Shown piece after piece: positions 1 to 11,100 of a stretch of 64,000 nucleotides of DNA. The translations under genes were made by a program, and so were the position numbers. The DNA is taken from positions 8,707,001 through 8,771,000 of the forward strand of contig NC_081817.1 of the NCBI RefSeq assembly GCF_030704535.1, written 5' to 3'. The notes below the pieces were generated by a model that worked only from the letters and a program-made list of their open reading frames with translations, did no database searches and had not been told where the DNA came from. The stretch's first letter is position 1. Every line of letters starts with the position of its first letter. The stretch is from Vitis vinifera. Its lineage: Eukaryota; Streptophyta; Magnoliopsida; Vitales; Vitaceae.

Positions 1-981
1 TCGAATAACATAAGGCCCACTCCAACTGGGTCTGAACTTTCCTCTAGGGTCTCCAATCAAACCTCTGAGAATCCTCAAAACTAAATCCCCTTTTTGTAAT
101 GGTCTAAGCTTAACCCGTTTCCTGAAGGCACGAGTCATTTTCCTCTGATAGGCCTGAATATGATCAGTTTCTCTCAATCTCTTCTCATCTAAAAGGTTGA
201 GCTGGTCAAACCGAGCCTGAGCCCACTCTGTCTCAGAAATCTGCTGCTCAAGGGCTACTCTCAGAGAACCCATCTCTGTCTCAACCGGCAAAACAGCCTC
301 CATACCATATACTAAAGAGTAAGGTGTAACTCCTGTAGAGGTGCGAAAAGAGGTACGATATGCCCACAATGCAAAAGGAAGTTTCTCTGACCAATCTCGA
401 GAAGTTTCAACCATCTTCCTCAAAATCCTCTCAATATTCTTATTCGCAGCCTCTACTACCCCGTTGGTCTGTGGCCTATATGCTGAAGATCTATGATGTC
501 GGATGCCATACTTCTGCAACAAAGTATCTACCTCAGCTCGGAAGTGCACCCCTCTATCTGAAATCAATTCATGGGGAACCCCATAACGGCAAATGATGTG
601 TGATCTGATGAAACTGACAACCCTGGCAGATGTCAACCTCGCATATGATGCAGCTTCCACCCACTTGGTGAAATAATCTATGGCAACTAGGATGAACTCA
701 TGACCACTGGAAGATTTTGGTGAAACCTTCCCAATAATATCAATACCCCATACTGAAAATGGCCATGGCGAGGTCAAAGCGTGTAACTCTGATGGCGGTG
801 CATGAATGAGATCACCATGAATCTGACACTCTGGGCATTTTTGAACAAACTGACAACAATCTGTCTCCATAGTCAACCAGAAATAACCCGTCCTCATAAT
901 CTTACGGGCCAGCATGTGTCCTCCCATATGCGGACCACAAACTCCTGCATGAACCTCTCTCATCACTCGATCTGTAGAGGC
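1..981 (-). pseudogene. gypsy integrase region (partial, behind an in-frame stop)
   Basis: On the minus strand this continues the frame of the RT/RNase H ORF after the TGA at 982-984. The translation shows an HHCC zinc-binding domain with paired cysteines (CPEC), then the integrase core with the expected acidic residues: D in GIDIIG, D in SDRGVHF and E just after PQTNGVVE. A C-terminal part containing FALWAYRTSFRTSTGVTP follows. Integrase would join element cDNA to host DNA. The frame is open to the window start, so apart from the stop this part is well preserved. It is a relic only because it is cut off from the upstream pol frame. Confidence 0.85.
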
Positions 982-3207
982 TCAATCTAAACATAATAGA
1001 AGCATACCATCAATTGATCGCCTGTATAAGGTATCTCCACAAATCACAAATCTAGTGGCCAAATTCCTCAGTGCTCTCCGGTCCTTGGCAGTGGCTACCT
1101 CAGGGTATGTGTCAGATCTAAGAAACTGATAAATGTCATGATACCAAGGTAGATCATCCTGGACCCCTGTTTCTCCAATCAAACAATAGTAGGCGGGTGC
1201 AGACCTCAACTCAATCAGCAACGGACGAATAACTACATCAATCGGAATGTCCACAAAAGAAGCTAGGGTAGCTAAGGCGTCGGCAAACCGGTTCTGCACT
1301 CTAGGTAGATGAACATATCTCAAGTCATCAAATCTCGCAACCAGCAACTCCAAATAGGCGTGATATGGCATAAGCTTCACATCCTTAGTCTTCCAATCCC
1401 CTTGAATTTGTCTAAGTACCAGATTGGAGTCACCAAATACCTCCATCTGTCTAATGTCAAGCTCCAATGCAGTCTCTAAACCAAGGATACAAACCTCATA
1501 CTCAACTATGTTATTCGTGGCAGGATGTCGATCAGAAAATGCCAAACGAACGGACCTCGGAATATGATCACCCTGAGGGGATACCAATAGAACACCAATC
1601 CCATACCCTGACTGATTGGTTGCACCATCGAAGTACATGCACCATCCTGATAAGCTGGTCATAACAACAAACTCCTCATCTGGAAAATCATCATCAACTG
1701 GTCTATCCTCAGATGTCGGTAGTGAGGCTAGGTGATCGGCGACAATACTTCCCTTAATAGACTTCTGAGAAACATACTGGATATCAAACTCTGTCAAAAG
1801 TATGAGCCATCTCATCAGTCTACCAGTCAATGCAGGTCTATCAAATAAGTATCTCAATGGGTCTAGGCGGGATATCAAATGCACTGAGTACTCTGTCATG
1901 TAATGCCTCAATCTCCTGGTAGCCCAAACTAGTGCTAAGCATAGGCGCTCAATCATAACATATTTCACTTCATACTCCAGCATCCTCTTACTCAGATAGT
2001 AAATAGTCTGTTCCTTCCCTGAGTCATCAATCTGAGCTAACATACATCCTAAGGCCATGTTTGAAACTAAAAAATATAGAAGGAGTGGACGTCCTGGCGT
2101 AGGAGGCACTAAAACAGGAGGAGAAAGCAGATACCCCTTGATCTTCTCAAATGCAAGCTGACAATCATCATTCCAAACTGTCGGCTGGTTCTTCCTTAAA
2201 AGACGAAATATGGGCTCACATATGTCTGTCAATCTGGCTATGAAACGACTAATGTACTGTAATCTACCCAGAAAGCCTCTAATCTCTTTCTCAGTCTTTG
2301 GTGCAGGCATGTCAAGTATGGCTTTAAATTTATCTGGGTCAACCTCTATGCCCCGCTCAATGACCATATGTCCCAATAACTTCCCAGAAGTCACTCCAAA
2401 GGTGCACTTCTTGGGATTCAACCTCAATCTAAACTTCCGGATCCTCTCAAAGAATCTCTCTAGAGCCTCTAAGTGATCTGCTCTGCCTTGGGATTTCACA
2501 ATCATATCATCCACATAAACTTCAACGTCCTTATGCATCATGTCATGAAACAAAGTAGTGGCGGCCCTCTGATAAGTGGCTCCTGTGTTCCTCAACCCAA
2601 ATGGTATAACCTTGTAACAGTAGGTACCCCACTCAGTAATAAAGGTTGTCTTCTCCATGTCCTCTAGAGCCATCAGAATCTGATTATACCCTGAAAACCC
2701 ATCCATGAAAGACAACATCGAATGGCCTGTAGTGCTATCAACTAACAAATCAATATGTGGGAGAGGGAAGTCGTCTTTAGGGCTGGCTTTATTAAGATCT
2801 CTGAAGTCCACACAAACTCTAACTTTGCCATCCTTTTTGGGTACTGGGACGACATTAGCCAACCACTCTGGATACTCAACCACTGATATGAATCCAACAC
2901 TGAGTTGTTTCTGAATCTCCTCTTTCACCTGCAGACTCCAACGTGGATGTAATCGTCTCAATTTCTGCTTAACTGGTCTGGCATGTGGTAGGATAGGCAA
3001 GTGGTGTTGAACTATAGAGGGATCAAGACCAGGCATGTCCTCATAAGACCATGCAAAAACATCCAAGTATGACCTGAGTAAATGAATAAGTCTATCTCTC
3101 TCATCTGTAGATAGGGGTGAACCAATCTTCAGCTCTCTAGGCTGATCCTCTATGCCAAAATCAACAGTCTCAACATCCCCTATAGTAGGTGAAACTTTCT
3201 CATCCAC
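982..3207 (-). CDS. gypsy pol: reverse transcriptase and RNase H
   Basis: This is an open frame of 741 residues. The RT fingers and palm begin near residue 110 (EYPEWLANVVPVPKKDGKVR), with CVDFRDLNKASPKD near 132-145 and the catalytic YVDD at 231-234. RNase H starts near residue 525 with YFDGATNQSGYG and has a second acidic site in FGDSNLVLRQI. The protein copies element RNA into DNA and removes the RNA strand. The frame ends at a TGA (982-984) in the linker just before the integrase zinc domain, so the polyprotein is cut short. The first methionine lies inside what would be the protease-RT linker, so it is not a natural start. Assignment to Ty3/gypsy is secure from domain order and motif style. 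Confidence 0.93.
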   Translation of the reverse strand: MDEKVSPTIGDVETVDFGIEDQPRELKIGSPLSTDERDRLIHLLRSYLDVFAWSYEDMPGLDPSIVQHHLPILPHARPVKQKLRRLHPRWSLQVKEEIQKQLSVGFISVVEYPEWLANVVPVPKKDGKVRVCVDFRDLNKASPKDDFPLPHIDLLVDSTTGHSMLSFMDGFSGYNQILMALEDMEKTTFITEWGTYCYKVIPFGLRNTGATYQRAATTLFHDMMHKDVEVYVDDMIVKSQGRADHLEALERFFERIRKFRLRLNPKKCTFGVTSGKLLGHMVIERGIEVDPDKFKAILDMPAPKTEKEIRGFLGRLQYISRFIARLTDICEPIFRLLRKNQPTVWNDDCQLAFEKIKGYLLSPPVLVPPTPGRPLLLYFLVSNMALGCMLAQIDDSGKEQTIYYLSKRMLEYEVKYVMIERLCLALVWATRRLRHYMTEYSVHLISRLDPLRYLFDRPALTGRLMRWLILLTEFDIQYVSQKSIKGSIVADHLASLPTSEDRPVDDDFPDEEFVVMTSLSGWCMYFDGATNQSGYGIGVLLVSPQGDHIPRSVRLAFSDRHPATNNIVEYEVCILGLETALELDIRQMEVFGDSNLVLRQIQGDWKTKDVKLMPYHAYLELLVARFDDLRYVHLPRVQNRFADALATLASFVDIPIDVVIRPLLIELRSAPAYYCLIGETGVQDDLPWYHDIYQFLRSDTYPEVATAKDRRALRNLATRFVICGDTLYRRSIDGMLLLCLD

Positions 3208-3471
3208 GGGATCAGAGTCGTGATCAGAAGAGTCCCCATCTGGATCGGGCCATGCAACCTCATTATCTATATCAAATATCTATGAAGTGGATGAGTAGGG
3301 TGCAGATATAGAGGTATTATCACAAGAGGCAGGCGAATACTCAAAAATACTCAAATCCATAAATGAAGCAACAGAAACATCGTCAGAGCGGGAGACAAAT
3401 CCCAATAAAACATCAAAAGAAAGAGGTGGGTCCACAAGGTTGGATGCTCCCTCAATTGGGCTAACAGTGCC

Positions 3472-4167
3472 CTAAAACAAACTACTGTCATCCTCTAGAA
3501 GCTCTGGAACAGGAATAATCTGGGTCTCCTCAAGAACCTCAATGGTAGACACCTCGAACATATCAAATGGTGAAACAGGCCGAAGCTGAACAATGCCAGT
3601 AACCTGGCTCACGATCATCCTGTCCATCTCATCTCGGTACTCATCATGAGGCACAACGCCATCAACCATCTCAGTAGGATCAATAATCACTCCATCATCA
3701 GTGATCTCCTCCAGAAAGCATAGAGACAACATGCTAGCTTGATCTGGAAATGTAGGAGTAGCCATAAAAATAGAAGCGCCATGAACCCCATTACTCAACT
3801 GTAACTGGTGAAATAGATGCTGAAGCTCAATCTCTCTATCTGCATGAACCACACTGTGAACCTCCTCTACACGGGGTCGAATCTCCAATCCTCTGACAAA
3901 GTAGTCTGCCAAACTCATCCTATAGAGTCGAATAGGATAATCAAATGGTGTGTGGGATAAACGAGCCCTCACCCTCTCCTTACGCAGTCGCACCATGTAA
4001 CGGTAATCGGCCTCGGTAGGAATGAACCCAAGTGCTGGCTGACTGTGCGGAGGTGGTGGTGGTACTGTGGTATCAAACTGGGTATCCTCCTGAACTGGGA
4101 CCTGTTGGGCCTGCTGCCCATCTATCCTCTGGCCAAGGCTAGATAAAACTTCCTGGATCGAAGCCAT
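3472..4167 (-). pseudogene. gypsy gag/pol remnant joined across a probable deletion
   Basis: This is a 231-residue frame starting MASIQEVLSSLGQRIDG, followed by a Gln/Pro-rich stretch, as in the N-terminus of grape-type gypsy gag. About 60 residues in it changes to an acidic linker of the sort that normally lies after the protease, including MLSLCFLEEITDDG and MVDGVVPHDEYRDEMD. No capsid core, zinc knuckle or protease D-S/T-G motif lies between these parts. The simplest reading is an internal deletion that removed most of gag and all of protease. The join with RT (3208-3471) contains further stops. Confidence 0.65.
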
Positions 4168-5114
4168 GGTCGCAGCAAACTAGTCAACAGTAACTATTTG
4201 AGAATCCATATCCCCCTGATCTGATCTCTGGTCTGACTGGTCTGATGCTTTGGTCAATCTGCCTCCAACTCTAATCCACGAAGGCGAATCTAGATTGGTC
4301 ACGGTAAACTCTCCTACAAATATGAAAATACTGGATAAGGTGCGATACAAAAGCGACTATGTAGGAACCAAGTGCGTAAAAGCAAAGCCCAAATATACTC
4401 AATCTGATACCCATCTCTGATCACACCAAAAGGAGACTACAGAAGGGATAACCAATCCCAATCGTGACCAAGGCAGCTCTGAAGGTCCACAGATGCACCC
4501 ACGTGTAGGAATGAAGTCTTAATTGGGTCTAAGTTAACTTACAAGGTTGAGGTGGCTCTATAGGATGGAATGGGTGGGTTAAAGGATCCCTAGCAGAAGC
4601 GATCGTACCCTCTGGCGGCACGCAACCCTCTGCATGCCTCCAAGGAGACGGGGTGCTTCCATGTAAGGTGGTCATTACCTCCACACATGCACTTCCTCGC
4701 GTTCCCAGGGAGTTTCTTAAAAGTGAAGGCTCTCCCATCTCTCAACACTCAGGGATAATCTAAAGTGCACAATGAAGGATGTAGGTGCATCCGAAAAACC
4801 TAAGATCTAAAGTGAGATAGTGAACAAAGACAAGCAATCATACAATCATGCAAGAGAAAGGGTTGTCATGCAACAAGCAGTTATACCAAGCAGATAAGTA
4901 TCATACAATCAAAGTCCTATCTAGCATATGTGAGAGTGAATCATGCTGAAGTGAGTAAGCAATCAAGTGATCATCCAAGGCAATCAAACATGTTAAGATA
5001 GCAGACCAAACAAGCAAATCGAATCACCTTGCCTAAAAAAAAGAGGAACCCACTAATCGATCAATTAAACGCCACATTTTCTTCAACTAGTGTTCAAGCT
5101 TGATCCTAAAAATC
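4168..5114 (-). other. gypsy untranslated leader between PBS and gag
   Basis: This sequence lies between the primer-binding site and the first gag methionine. The only open stretch is a 69-codon minus frame (4529-4738) with no recognisable domain. I treat the interval as element leader. Confidence 0.55.
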
Positions 5115-5133
5115 CCCAGTGGAGTCGCCAATT
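5115..5133 (-). promoter_or_regulatory. Primer-binding site of the gypsy element
   Basis: The minus strand reads TTGGCGACTCCACTGGGG immediately inside the LTR end (…GTCCACA). Many plant gypsy elements have a TGGCGACTC-type site at this position for tRNA priming of minus-strand DNA. The exact tRNA was not identified. Confidence 0.6.
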
Positions 5134-6219
5134 TGTGGACTAGCATTTTTCACGTGCGTCCCCACTCGATCGGCAAGACTCGCTTTTTATTTGGTGAAAA
5201 ATTAATTTTAGAAAAGTTGGAGTCGCCACCTATTTTATTTTTATTTTAAAGGGAAAATAAAACAAGAAAGAAAAACCCTAAAAAGTGACTCCATAGTTTT
5301 GGAAAAAAACATGTCTTTGGAAAACCTGAGTCTAAGTCCGGGGATCAGGTTACTTATTGGGAAGGTACCTCTAGGAGGTAGCATCCCTCTAAGCCCTACA
5401 AAGGTCTCTACTGACTAAGTTGAGGGAAACATGACAATTAAATGGTTAATCATGGATACCTAAGCAAGCAAGGTGATTTCAAAAAATAGCATGCCAAACA
5501 AGATCTAATCACGATAAAGGAGAGTTAGGGTGCATACCTGAACCACTTCTTAAGCGTTATCAAAAGGTCATCAAATGTTAGTTTGAAAATATGATACAAC
5601 ATTTGTTTCAATCAAGCATGTATCTAAACACCCAAGAATCACATCATGTATGGATATAATCGCCAATAGCATATGTGCCCATATAATTCTCGAAAAATAG
5701 GTGAGGAGGAGCGTACCTGGATAGCAAGCTAGTACTCCTTTATGGGAAATAAAATTAGCCAAATAACATATCCAAAATAATCTCATATATACCACAAAAT
5801 GAAGCACAATCAATCGAATATCAAACAAGAAATATTTGAGGAAATATCATGAATGTCGGGCCCCTCTCCAAAGCCCTAGTTAATTTTGCATGAGTTGATT
5901 CTATGAATTCCATTGTTTGGAATCATGAAAGTTATTCATGCTTGTTGAAAATCGAGAAAATCATGAAAATAGCTGAAAATCAAATAAAATAGTGAAAACG
6001 CATGTCGGAAGGAAAATGACAGCAAAAGATTTGTTGAAATCTGGATTTTAAACCTACAAACTCCTAAAGAAGTTTAACGAAAACTGGGGTCATTTTGTCA
6101 AAAAATGGTTTTGAAATCTAAATTTAAGATGTATAAGATCACAAAAAAGAAGAAAAAGAAACATTAGAAAGAGCATGATGTGTGGCAAGGCGACCAAGCT
6201 GTCCGGGGAATATGAATTG

Positions 6220-7240
6220 TCAACTGGACAGAATTTCGGATGTGAGATATCCGGAGAAGATGGAACGTTGGCCAGACAGAATTCCGGATGTGAGATATCC
6301 AGAGAAGGTGGAATGACGGCGGGACAGAATTCCGGATGTGAGATATCCGGAAAAGGTGGAATGGCGACGGGACAGAATTTCGGATGTGAGATATCCAGAG
6401 AAGGTGGAATGGCGGCGGGACAGAATTCCGGATGTAAGATATCCGGAGAAGGTGGAATGGCGACGAGACAGAATTCCGGATGTGATATATCCGGAGAAAG
6501 TGGAATGGTGGCGGGACAGAATTTTGGATGTGAGATATCCGGAGGAGATGGAATGTTGGCGGACAGAATTCCGGATGTGAGATATCCGGAGAAGGTGGAA
6601 TGGCGGCGGGACAGAATTCCGGATGTGAGATATCTGGAGAAGGTGGAATAGCAGCGGGACAGAATTCTGGATGTGAGATATCCGGAGGAGATGGAATGTT
6701 GGCAGACAGAATTCCGAATGTGAGATATCCGGAGAAGGTGGAATGGCGGCGGGACAAAATTCCGGATATGAGATATCTGGAGGAAGTGGAATGTTGGTGG
6801 ACAGAATTCCGGATGTGAAACATCCGGAGGAAATGGAACGTTGGCCGGACAGAATTCCGGATGTGAGATATCCGAAGGAGGTGGAATGTCGACGGAGAGA
6901 ATTCCGGATGTGAGATATCCGGAGAAGGTGGAATGGCAAAGGACAGAATTCCGGATGTGAGATATCCGGGGGAGGCGGAATGTCGGCAAACTAAATTCCG
7001 GATGTGAGATATCCGGAGAAGGTGGAATGGCGGCAGAACAGAATTTCGGACGTGAGATATCCGGAGGAAGCGGAATTTTGGCGGACGGAATTCCGGATGT
7101 GAGATATTCGAAGGAGGTGGAATGTCGGCGGACAAAATTTCGGATGTGAGATATCCGGAGAAGGTGGAATGGCGGGGGGACAGAATTCTGGATGTGAGAT
7201 ATCCCAAGGAGGCGGAATGTTGGCGGACAGAATTCCTCCA
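6220..7240. repeat. Minisatellite, about 22 units of ~46-48 bp, each with a dyad
   Basis: Each unit reads approximately GACAGAATTCCGGATGTGAG followed by ATATCCGGAGAAGGTGGAAT and a GGCGGCGG-type spacer. Starts at 6373, 6421 and 6469 give a 48 bp period, and some units are 2-3 bp shorter. TCCGGAT and ATCCGGA in each unit form a 7 bp inverted repeat around a 7-nt loop. Because 48 is divisible by three, long frames stay open here on both strands (for example minus 6090-7436) and give repeated ISHIRNSV-like peptides. These are by-products of the repeat, not evidence of a protein. Confidence 0.93.
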
Positions 7241-8012
7241 ATTCCAAGAGTTCCACAAATTGCTGCATAACGGAGACAGGGTACCCAAAAAAAAAATAAA
7301 AAACTAGAAAAATAAAAGAAAAGAATAAACGAACGCAAAGAGAAAGAGCTCCAGAAAACAGAATAGAGATAAGAAAAATTAAAAAATGATAAAAAAAAAA
7401 AAAACACAAAAAAAGAATAACCAAGCCAAGCCACATTCCATTGCTTTGTCAATGGGCTTGGAATGGTGAGAAAGGTACGAGCAGATTCCAGCAAACAAGT
7501 ATAGCCATAGTCCTCATGTAATGCGCAGGAAATTAAAAAAAAATAGAACCTTTCAACCCTAAATCAAAATTAGAGAACTCCAAAGAGACAAATCAACAAC
7601 ATCTATAGAAGCAATCAAGTACCAATGTAGACAAACATATGACCTCTGTCATTCTATCCCCTAGCATCCGAACGAGACTCAAAATCCAACGAAAATTCAT
7701 ACATCAAAAGGATAATCGGAATCAAGAAGGGGTCTACAGTAAACATACCTGGAAACACTTCCTTCCGGTGAGAAAATCTCCACTGGTTTTTGTATTCCCA
7801 GATTTTCCCACTGGTCTTTTCCGTGCTTCCTTCCTCTTCCCTTGAAAACTCTCTCTTTGCCCTTCACAATAAAAAAAAATCCTCCCCAATCTGCTGGTCT
7901 CTCCTCTCTATATCTATCCGTCTTCCCCCCAAAGAACCCCCCAAATCTGCTGGAGGAAAATCACTTCCTTTATTCCTTTTTTAAAATCCCCTTTCCTTTC
8001 TTATTTTCTTCC

Positions 8013-8020
8013 CTTTTATA
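8013..8020 (-). promoter_or_regulatory. TATA box in the gypsy LTR
   Basis: TATAAAAG on the minus strand, inside GGTTATAAAAGGG, lies about 560 bp into the LTR. This suits a transcription start near 7985 and would place the minisatellite inside the transcribed leader. Confidence 0.5.
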
Positions 8021-8580
8021 ACCGATTCCCCCATAGAAATAATATATGTGCTATCCTTCTAAAAAACAAAATCTCACTTTTTCAAAATTCTGTTGATTCT
8101 CCTTCCAAATAGATGGTGGCCCATTTCCTCATGCCCAAAAGCCAAGAAATATGATTCAGAAAACTTGTAATAAGATAAAATAAAATAAAATAAAAATGAT
8201 AAAGAAATCCATATAAGTCACAGAAGTCATGTAGACCATGCAATCATGCAACCATCTAAGAAAGTGAGTCAATGAATGAACTAAATGGGTTGGGGCCTAG
8301 TGGTGCCTAATGAACTAAGTGTCTTAAATTGATTGGGATATTGTCTAAGTGACCTAAACATGCTCAAAAACTATCCTAAAAAGGAATGGAAAGCTTAAGT
8401 CTAAATCAAAACTGCCAATGGTCACAATAAGGGGCTAGGCAATCCCTCAACCAGAGTCTCTGAGCTGGCTCAGGAAAGGTAAGTAATGTGAGTAGCTATG
8501 GGCCACCAAGGAACTACTATAAAGTATCGAACAAGTATCTAATAGGACATGTGCTAGGAGGACAAAATTGAGGGTCTACA

Positions 8581-8690
8581 CTATCCTTCGGGCAAACATC
8601 ATTCAGGTTGGTGTAGTCGACACAGACTCGCCATTTGCCTCATTTTTTTGGGACAACCACCACATTTTCCAACCACTCTGGATATTCTAC
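8581..8690 (-). pseudogene. gypsy RT start, interrupted by the nested insertion
   Basis: The minus strand translates to PEWLENVVVVPKK, a TGA, then GKWRVCVDYTNLNDVCPKD. This is the conserved start of gypsy RT up to the CPKD motif. The coding match ends exactly at 8581, next to the LTR terminus, so the later element landed within this codon run. The TGA shows the RT was already dead or has decayed since. Confidence 0.85.
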
Positions 8691-9334
8691 CTCCCTGATA
8701 AACCTGGCCACCAGTAACTTTTCTACTTCGGCTTGGATGACTTTTTACCTATCTAAGCGGAAGTGTCGGACCTTTTGGCGGATAGGTCGTGAGGAAGGGA
8801 TAACACTGAGCCAATGTGAGCCTATCGATGGATGGATTCTGGGCATATTAGAATGAGTCCATGCGAAAACGTCTTTATCCTGCTGAAGTACCTCTATGAG
8901 AGTTCTTGCTTCCTCCATAATAAGGAGGGAGCTAGCATAGGTGAAGCGATCATTTTCTTCTAAGAAATGTATAATCTATAGAGGGTCAACTGCCAGTGGA
9001 TCTCTTTCCGTCAGGCATTGTAATTGCTATTGTTCCTCCATACTAGTCGGTTGAGTAGGCGGCTCAATAGCACTTATGGATCTGGATTCTCACGCCACCT
9101 AATAACATTGTCGTGTCGCTAGTTGGCTTCCAAAGAGGTTAAACTGTCCTTCTGTAGTCAAGTAGCTCACCATTTGGTATACGTAAATGGGATGGCCTTC
9201 ATGTCGTGCAACCATGTGCGTCCCATGATGACATTGAAAGGGGACAAGTCTTCCACAATTGAGAACTGCACATTGAGGACCACTAGTACGACTTGGATGG
9301 GTAGTACAACGTCTCCCAAAGAGGTTGTTGATGC

Positions 9335-9568
9335 TCAATTGAACCCTAACAATATCCGCTTGGGATTTTCTAAGGTGGATGGTGAGAACCCTATCTGCTT
9401 GAACACAGACATTTGTAACAAGTCAGCTGAGCTGCCTGGGTCAATTAAGATCTGTCTTACATCAAAATCGTTGATCCCCAATGTCAAGATGAGGACGTCT
9501 TGATGCGGATGCAACACCCAGTTGGGGTATGTTGGGGGAAAAGTGATTGTCCCATCTATTGGGCGCAC
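9335..9568 (-). pseudogene. gypsy aspartic protease fragment
   Basis: This short frame contains LTLGINDFDVRQILIDPGSS followed by ADLLQMSVFKQIGF. It matches the active-site region of plant gypsy proteases, where DPGSSADLL replaces the usual D-S/T-G. Protease would cut the gag-pol polyprotein. The frame is open for only 77 codons and is flanked by stops, so it is a fragment of the older element. Confidence 0.75.
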
Positions 9569-9599
9569 CCCCTATTAGCCAATCTGGGTTGAATTGAGT

Positions 9600-11100
9600 T
9601 AATCCGTTCTCGCACGGAGGCGGCTCAAAGCAACCTTTGCCTCTTTCGCTTAGAGTTGTATTCCTCATAAACGGGCCCTCCATGGATGTAGTTGGATCAT
9701 GGCTCTAGGAGCTATTGAAGTTGTAGGGGTTTGGGAATCTGGGTCTTGGTCTGTCCTTGCTCGTCTCCTCTCTGAGCGGATGTACTGCTTTAGGTGTCCG
9801 GCCCTTACCAGCTTCTCCACTAGGTAATGGAGACTTCTGCATTGCTCCGTGGTGTGGTCATGTTCCTTGTGGTAAGCACACTTTTTGCTCTGGTCCCGCT
9901 TAGCTGGATTTGTCTTGATTGGTTCTAGTCATCTGAAATAAGCTAGATCTCGGATCAGGAGGAGAAGCTTGTCGTATGAAATGTTGAGGGGGTAAGGTTG
10001 GCTTGGCTTGACTGATATCATCCGCCTTACCCCCTACCTGCCTGCCTGCCTTCGTTGGCTTGTAGTCTTAGAGTTCTTGGCTGACTCATTCGTAGCAGGT
10101 TTACTGGTGACCAGAACCTACTGGGTAGCTGCACGGACATCGTCTTCTAGCATGGAGTACTTGTTTGCTCGTTTGAACAAATCGTCCATAGTCATAGGAG
10201 GCTTTTTGGCGAGGGATCCAAAGAAGGGTGTACCTGGGCAAATATTCCTTTTAAAGATTTACAGGATGACGTCCATGCTGTAAGATTCTACTTAGACTAC
10301 AGCCTGCTCGAACCGCTTTACAAACTCCTTCAACGATTCATTTTCTTGCATTTTTATGTTCTGTAGGGTATTGATGTTTTGTTTATGTCGTGTTGAGCAC
10401 AGATATTTTCTCACGAAGGCCTTTGACAGATCCCGAAAGTTATCAATGGAATTCATCAGGAGGCGGTGGAACCATGAGAGAGTTTGGCTTTAGAGATTGG
10501 CTGGAAAAACCTTCCATAGTAGTGCATCATTCCCTATGTCAAGGGTCATGAGCTGCCTGTAATGCATGATATGGTTGAATGGATCACTAGATTCACCGTA
10601 CATAGAGAATTTTGAACTATGAACCCTCTTGGGGGTTCACAGTTGATGATGTCAGGGGTGAAAGGTGTGGAGAACATGTCATCCAGTCGCCTACTGACAG
10701 AGCCTAGAGGGCCTTTACTGGCAAAACTCCCTACTCGTTGTTGTACTGGCGGATGGGGGAGCCAATCCGTAATGACAGGTGCAGCTGAGGGGCCAGGATA
10801 TGCCCCTCGGGCTGTTGTTTCATGTGGTTCCGCCCCCCCCCCCCCCCCCCCCCCCTCTCATGTTGGGTATCTGCGGCCCTAGCCTTGCGCGCATTGTATC
10901 TGATAACTGGGACTTCTTATCGCGTTTTCTCTTTGTTGAGACACGAGTGGAGTCTGAGCTTTCATCCTGCTGCGTGTGATAGGCTAGTGGAGATCTTTGT
11001 TCAAGCATCCTTTCCGATTCATTGGAGGGGAACTCTGCATTCCCAGGGTATGTTGCTTCCTCATTTTGCCTAGAGTTCACTCATTGACTTCTTGGCTGTC
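9600..11100 (-). pseudogene. gypsy gag, frameshifted
   Basis: Minus-strand pieces are readable in order: FRDLSKAFVRKYLCSTRHKQ, then NINTLQNIKMQENESLKEF and VKRFEQAVV (near 10310-10450), then SMDVILQIFKRNICPGTPFF and MTMDDLFKRANKYSMLEDD (near 10130-10280). These are hallmarks of the gag capsid domain in this gypsy group. Stops, including one straight after EQAVV, break the frame, and a run of 23 C (10833-10855) lies in the N-terminal part. It would form the particle shell if intact. Confidence 0.8.
10833..10855. repeat. Homopolymer run of 23 C
   Basis: An uninterrupted poly-C tract inside the decayed gag. It is probably a slippage expansion, and its length may be unreliable for sequencing reasons. 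Confidence 0.9.

Larger units (their letters stand above)
1..5133 (-). mobile_element. Ty3/gypsy LTR retrotransposon, internal region (partial)
   Basis: Reading leftwards on the minus strand come a primer-binding site (near 5115-5133), an untranslated leader (about 4168-5114), a gag remnant (3472-4167), RT/RNase H (982-3207) and integrase (1-981). This is the Ty3/gypsy gene order. The element runs off the window start, so the end of integrase and the 3' LTR are not visible. Its 5' LTR is 5134-8580. It cannot be autonomous: the gag-to-RT stretch is too short to hold a whole gag and protease, stops lie in the 3208-3471 linker, and an in-frame TGA separates RNase H from integrase. It sits inside the older gypsy element that resumes at 8581. 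Confidence 0.9.
5134..8580 (-). repeat. Long (3.4 kb) 5' LTR of the gypsy element
   Basis: On the minus strand the LTR begins TGTAGACCCTCAATTTTG at 8580 and ends GTCCACA at 5134, with near-matching inverted ends (TGTAGAC/GTCCACA). The PBS lies directly inside one edge. The RT gene of another element resumes directly outside the other edge, which fixes both borders. A TATA box sits at 8013-8020, so U3 is about 560 bp and R plus U5 about 2.8 kb. A minisatellite fills 6220-7240 and the rest is AT-rich. The partner LTR lies outside the window, so LTR identity and insertion age cannot be read. Confidence 0.75.

Noticed and set aside
360..2914. Plus-strand short frames across 360-2914
   Set aside because: They are antisense to well-supported gypsy pol domains and have no domain of their own.
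6220..7240. Possible CRISPR array (regular repeats)
   Set aside because: Units are contiguous and vary throughout, with no unique spacers, in a plant retrotransposon LTR.
6090..7436. A 448-codon minus-strand frame of HISHIRNSV-like repeats, also open in the other frames
   Set aside because: It is a by-product of a 48 bp minisatellite (a multiple of three). Several frames on both strands are open at once, and it sits inside an LTR.
10619..11080. Proline- and glycine-rich frames around 10820-11080
   Set aside because: They come from a 23-C homopolymer read in different frames inside a decayed gag.
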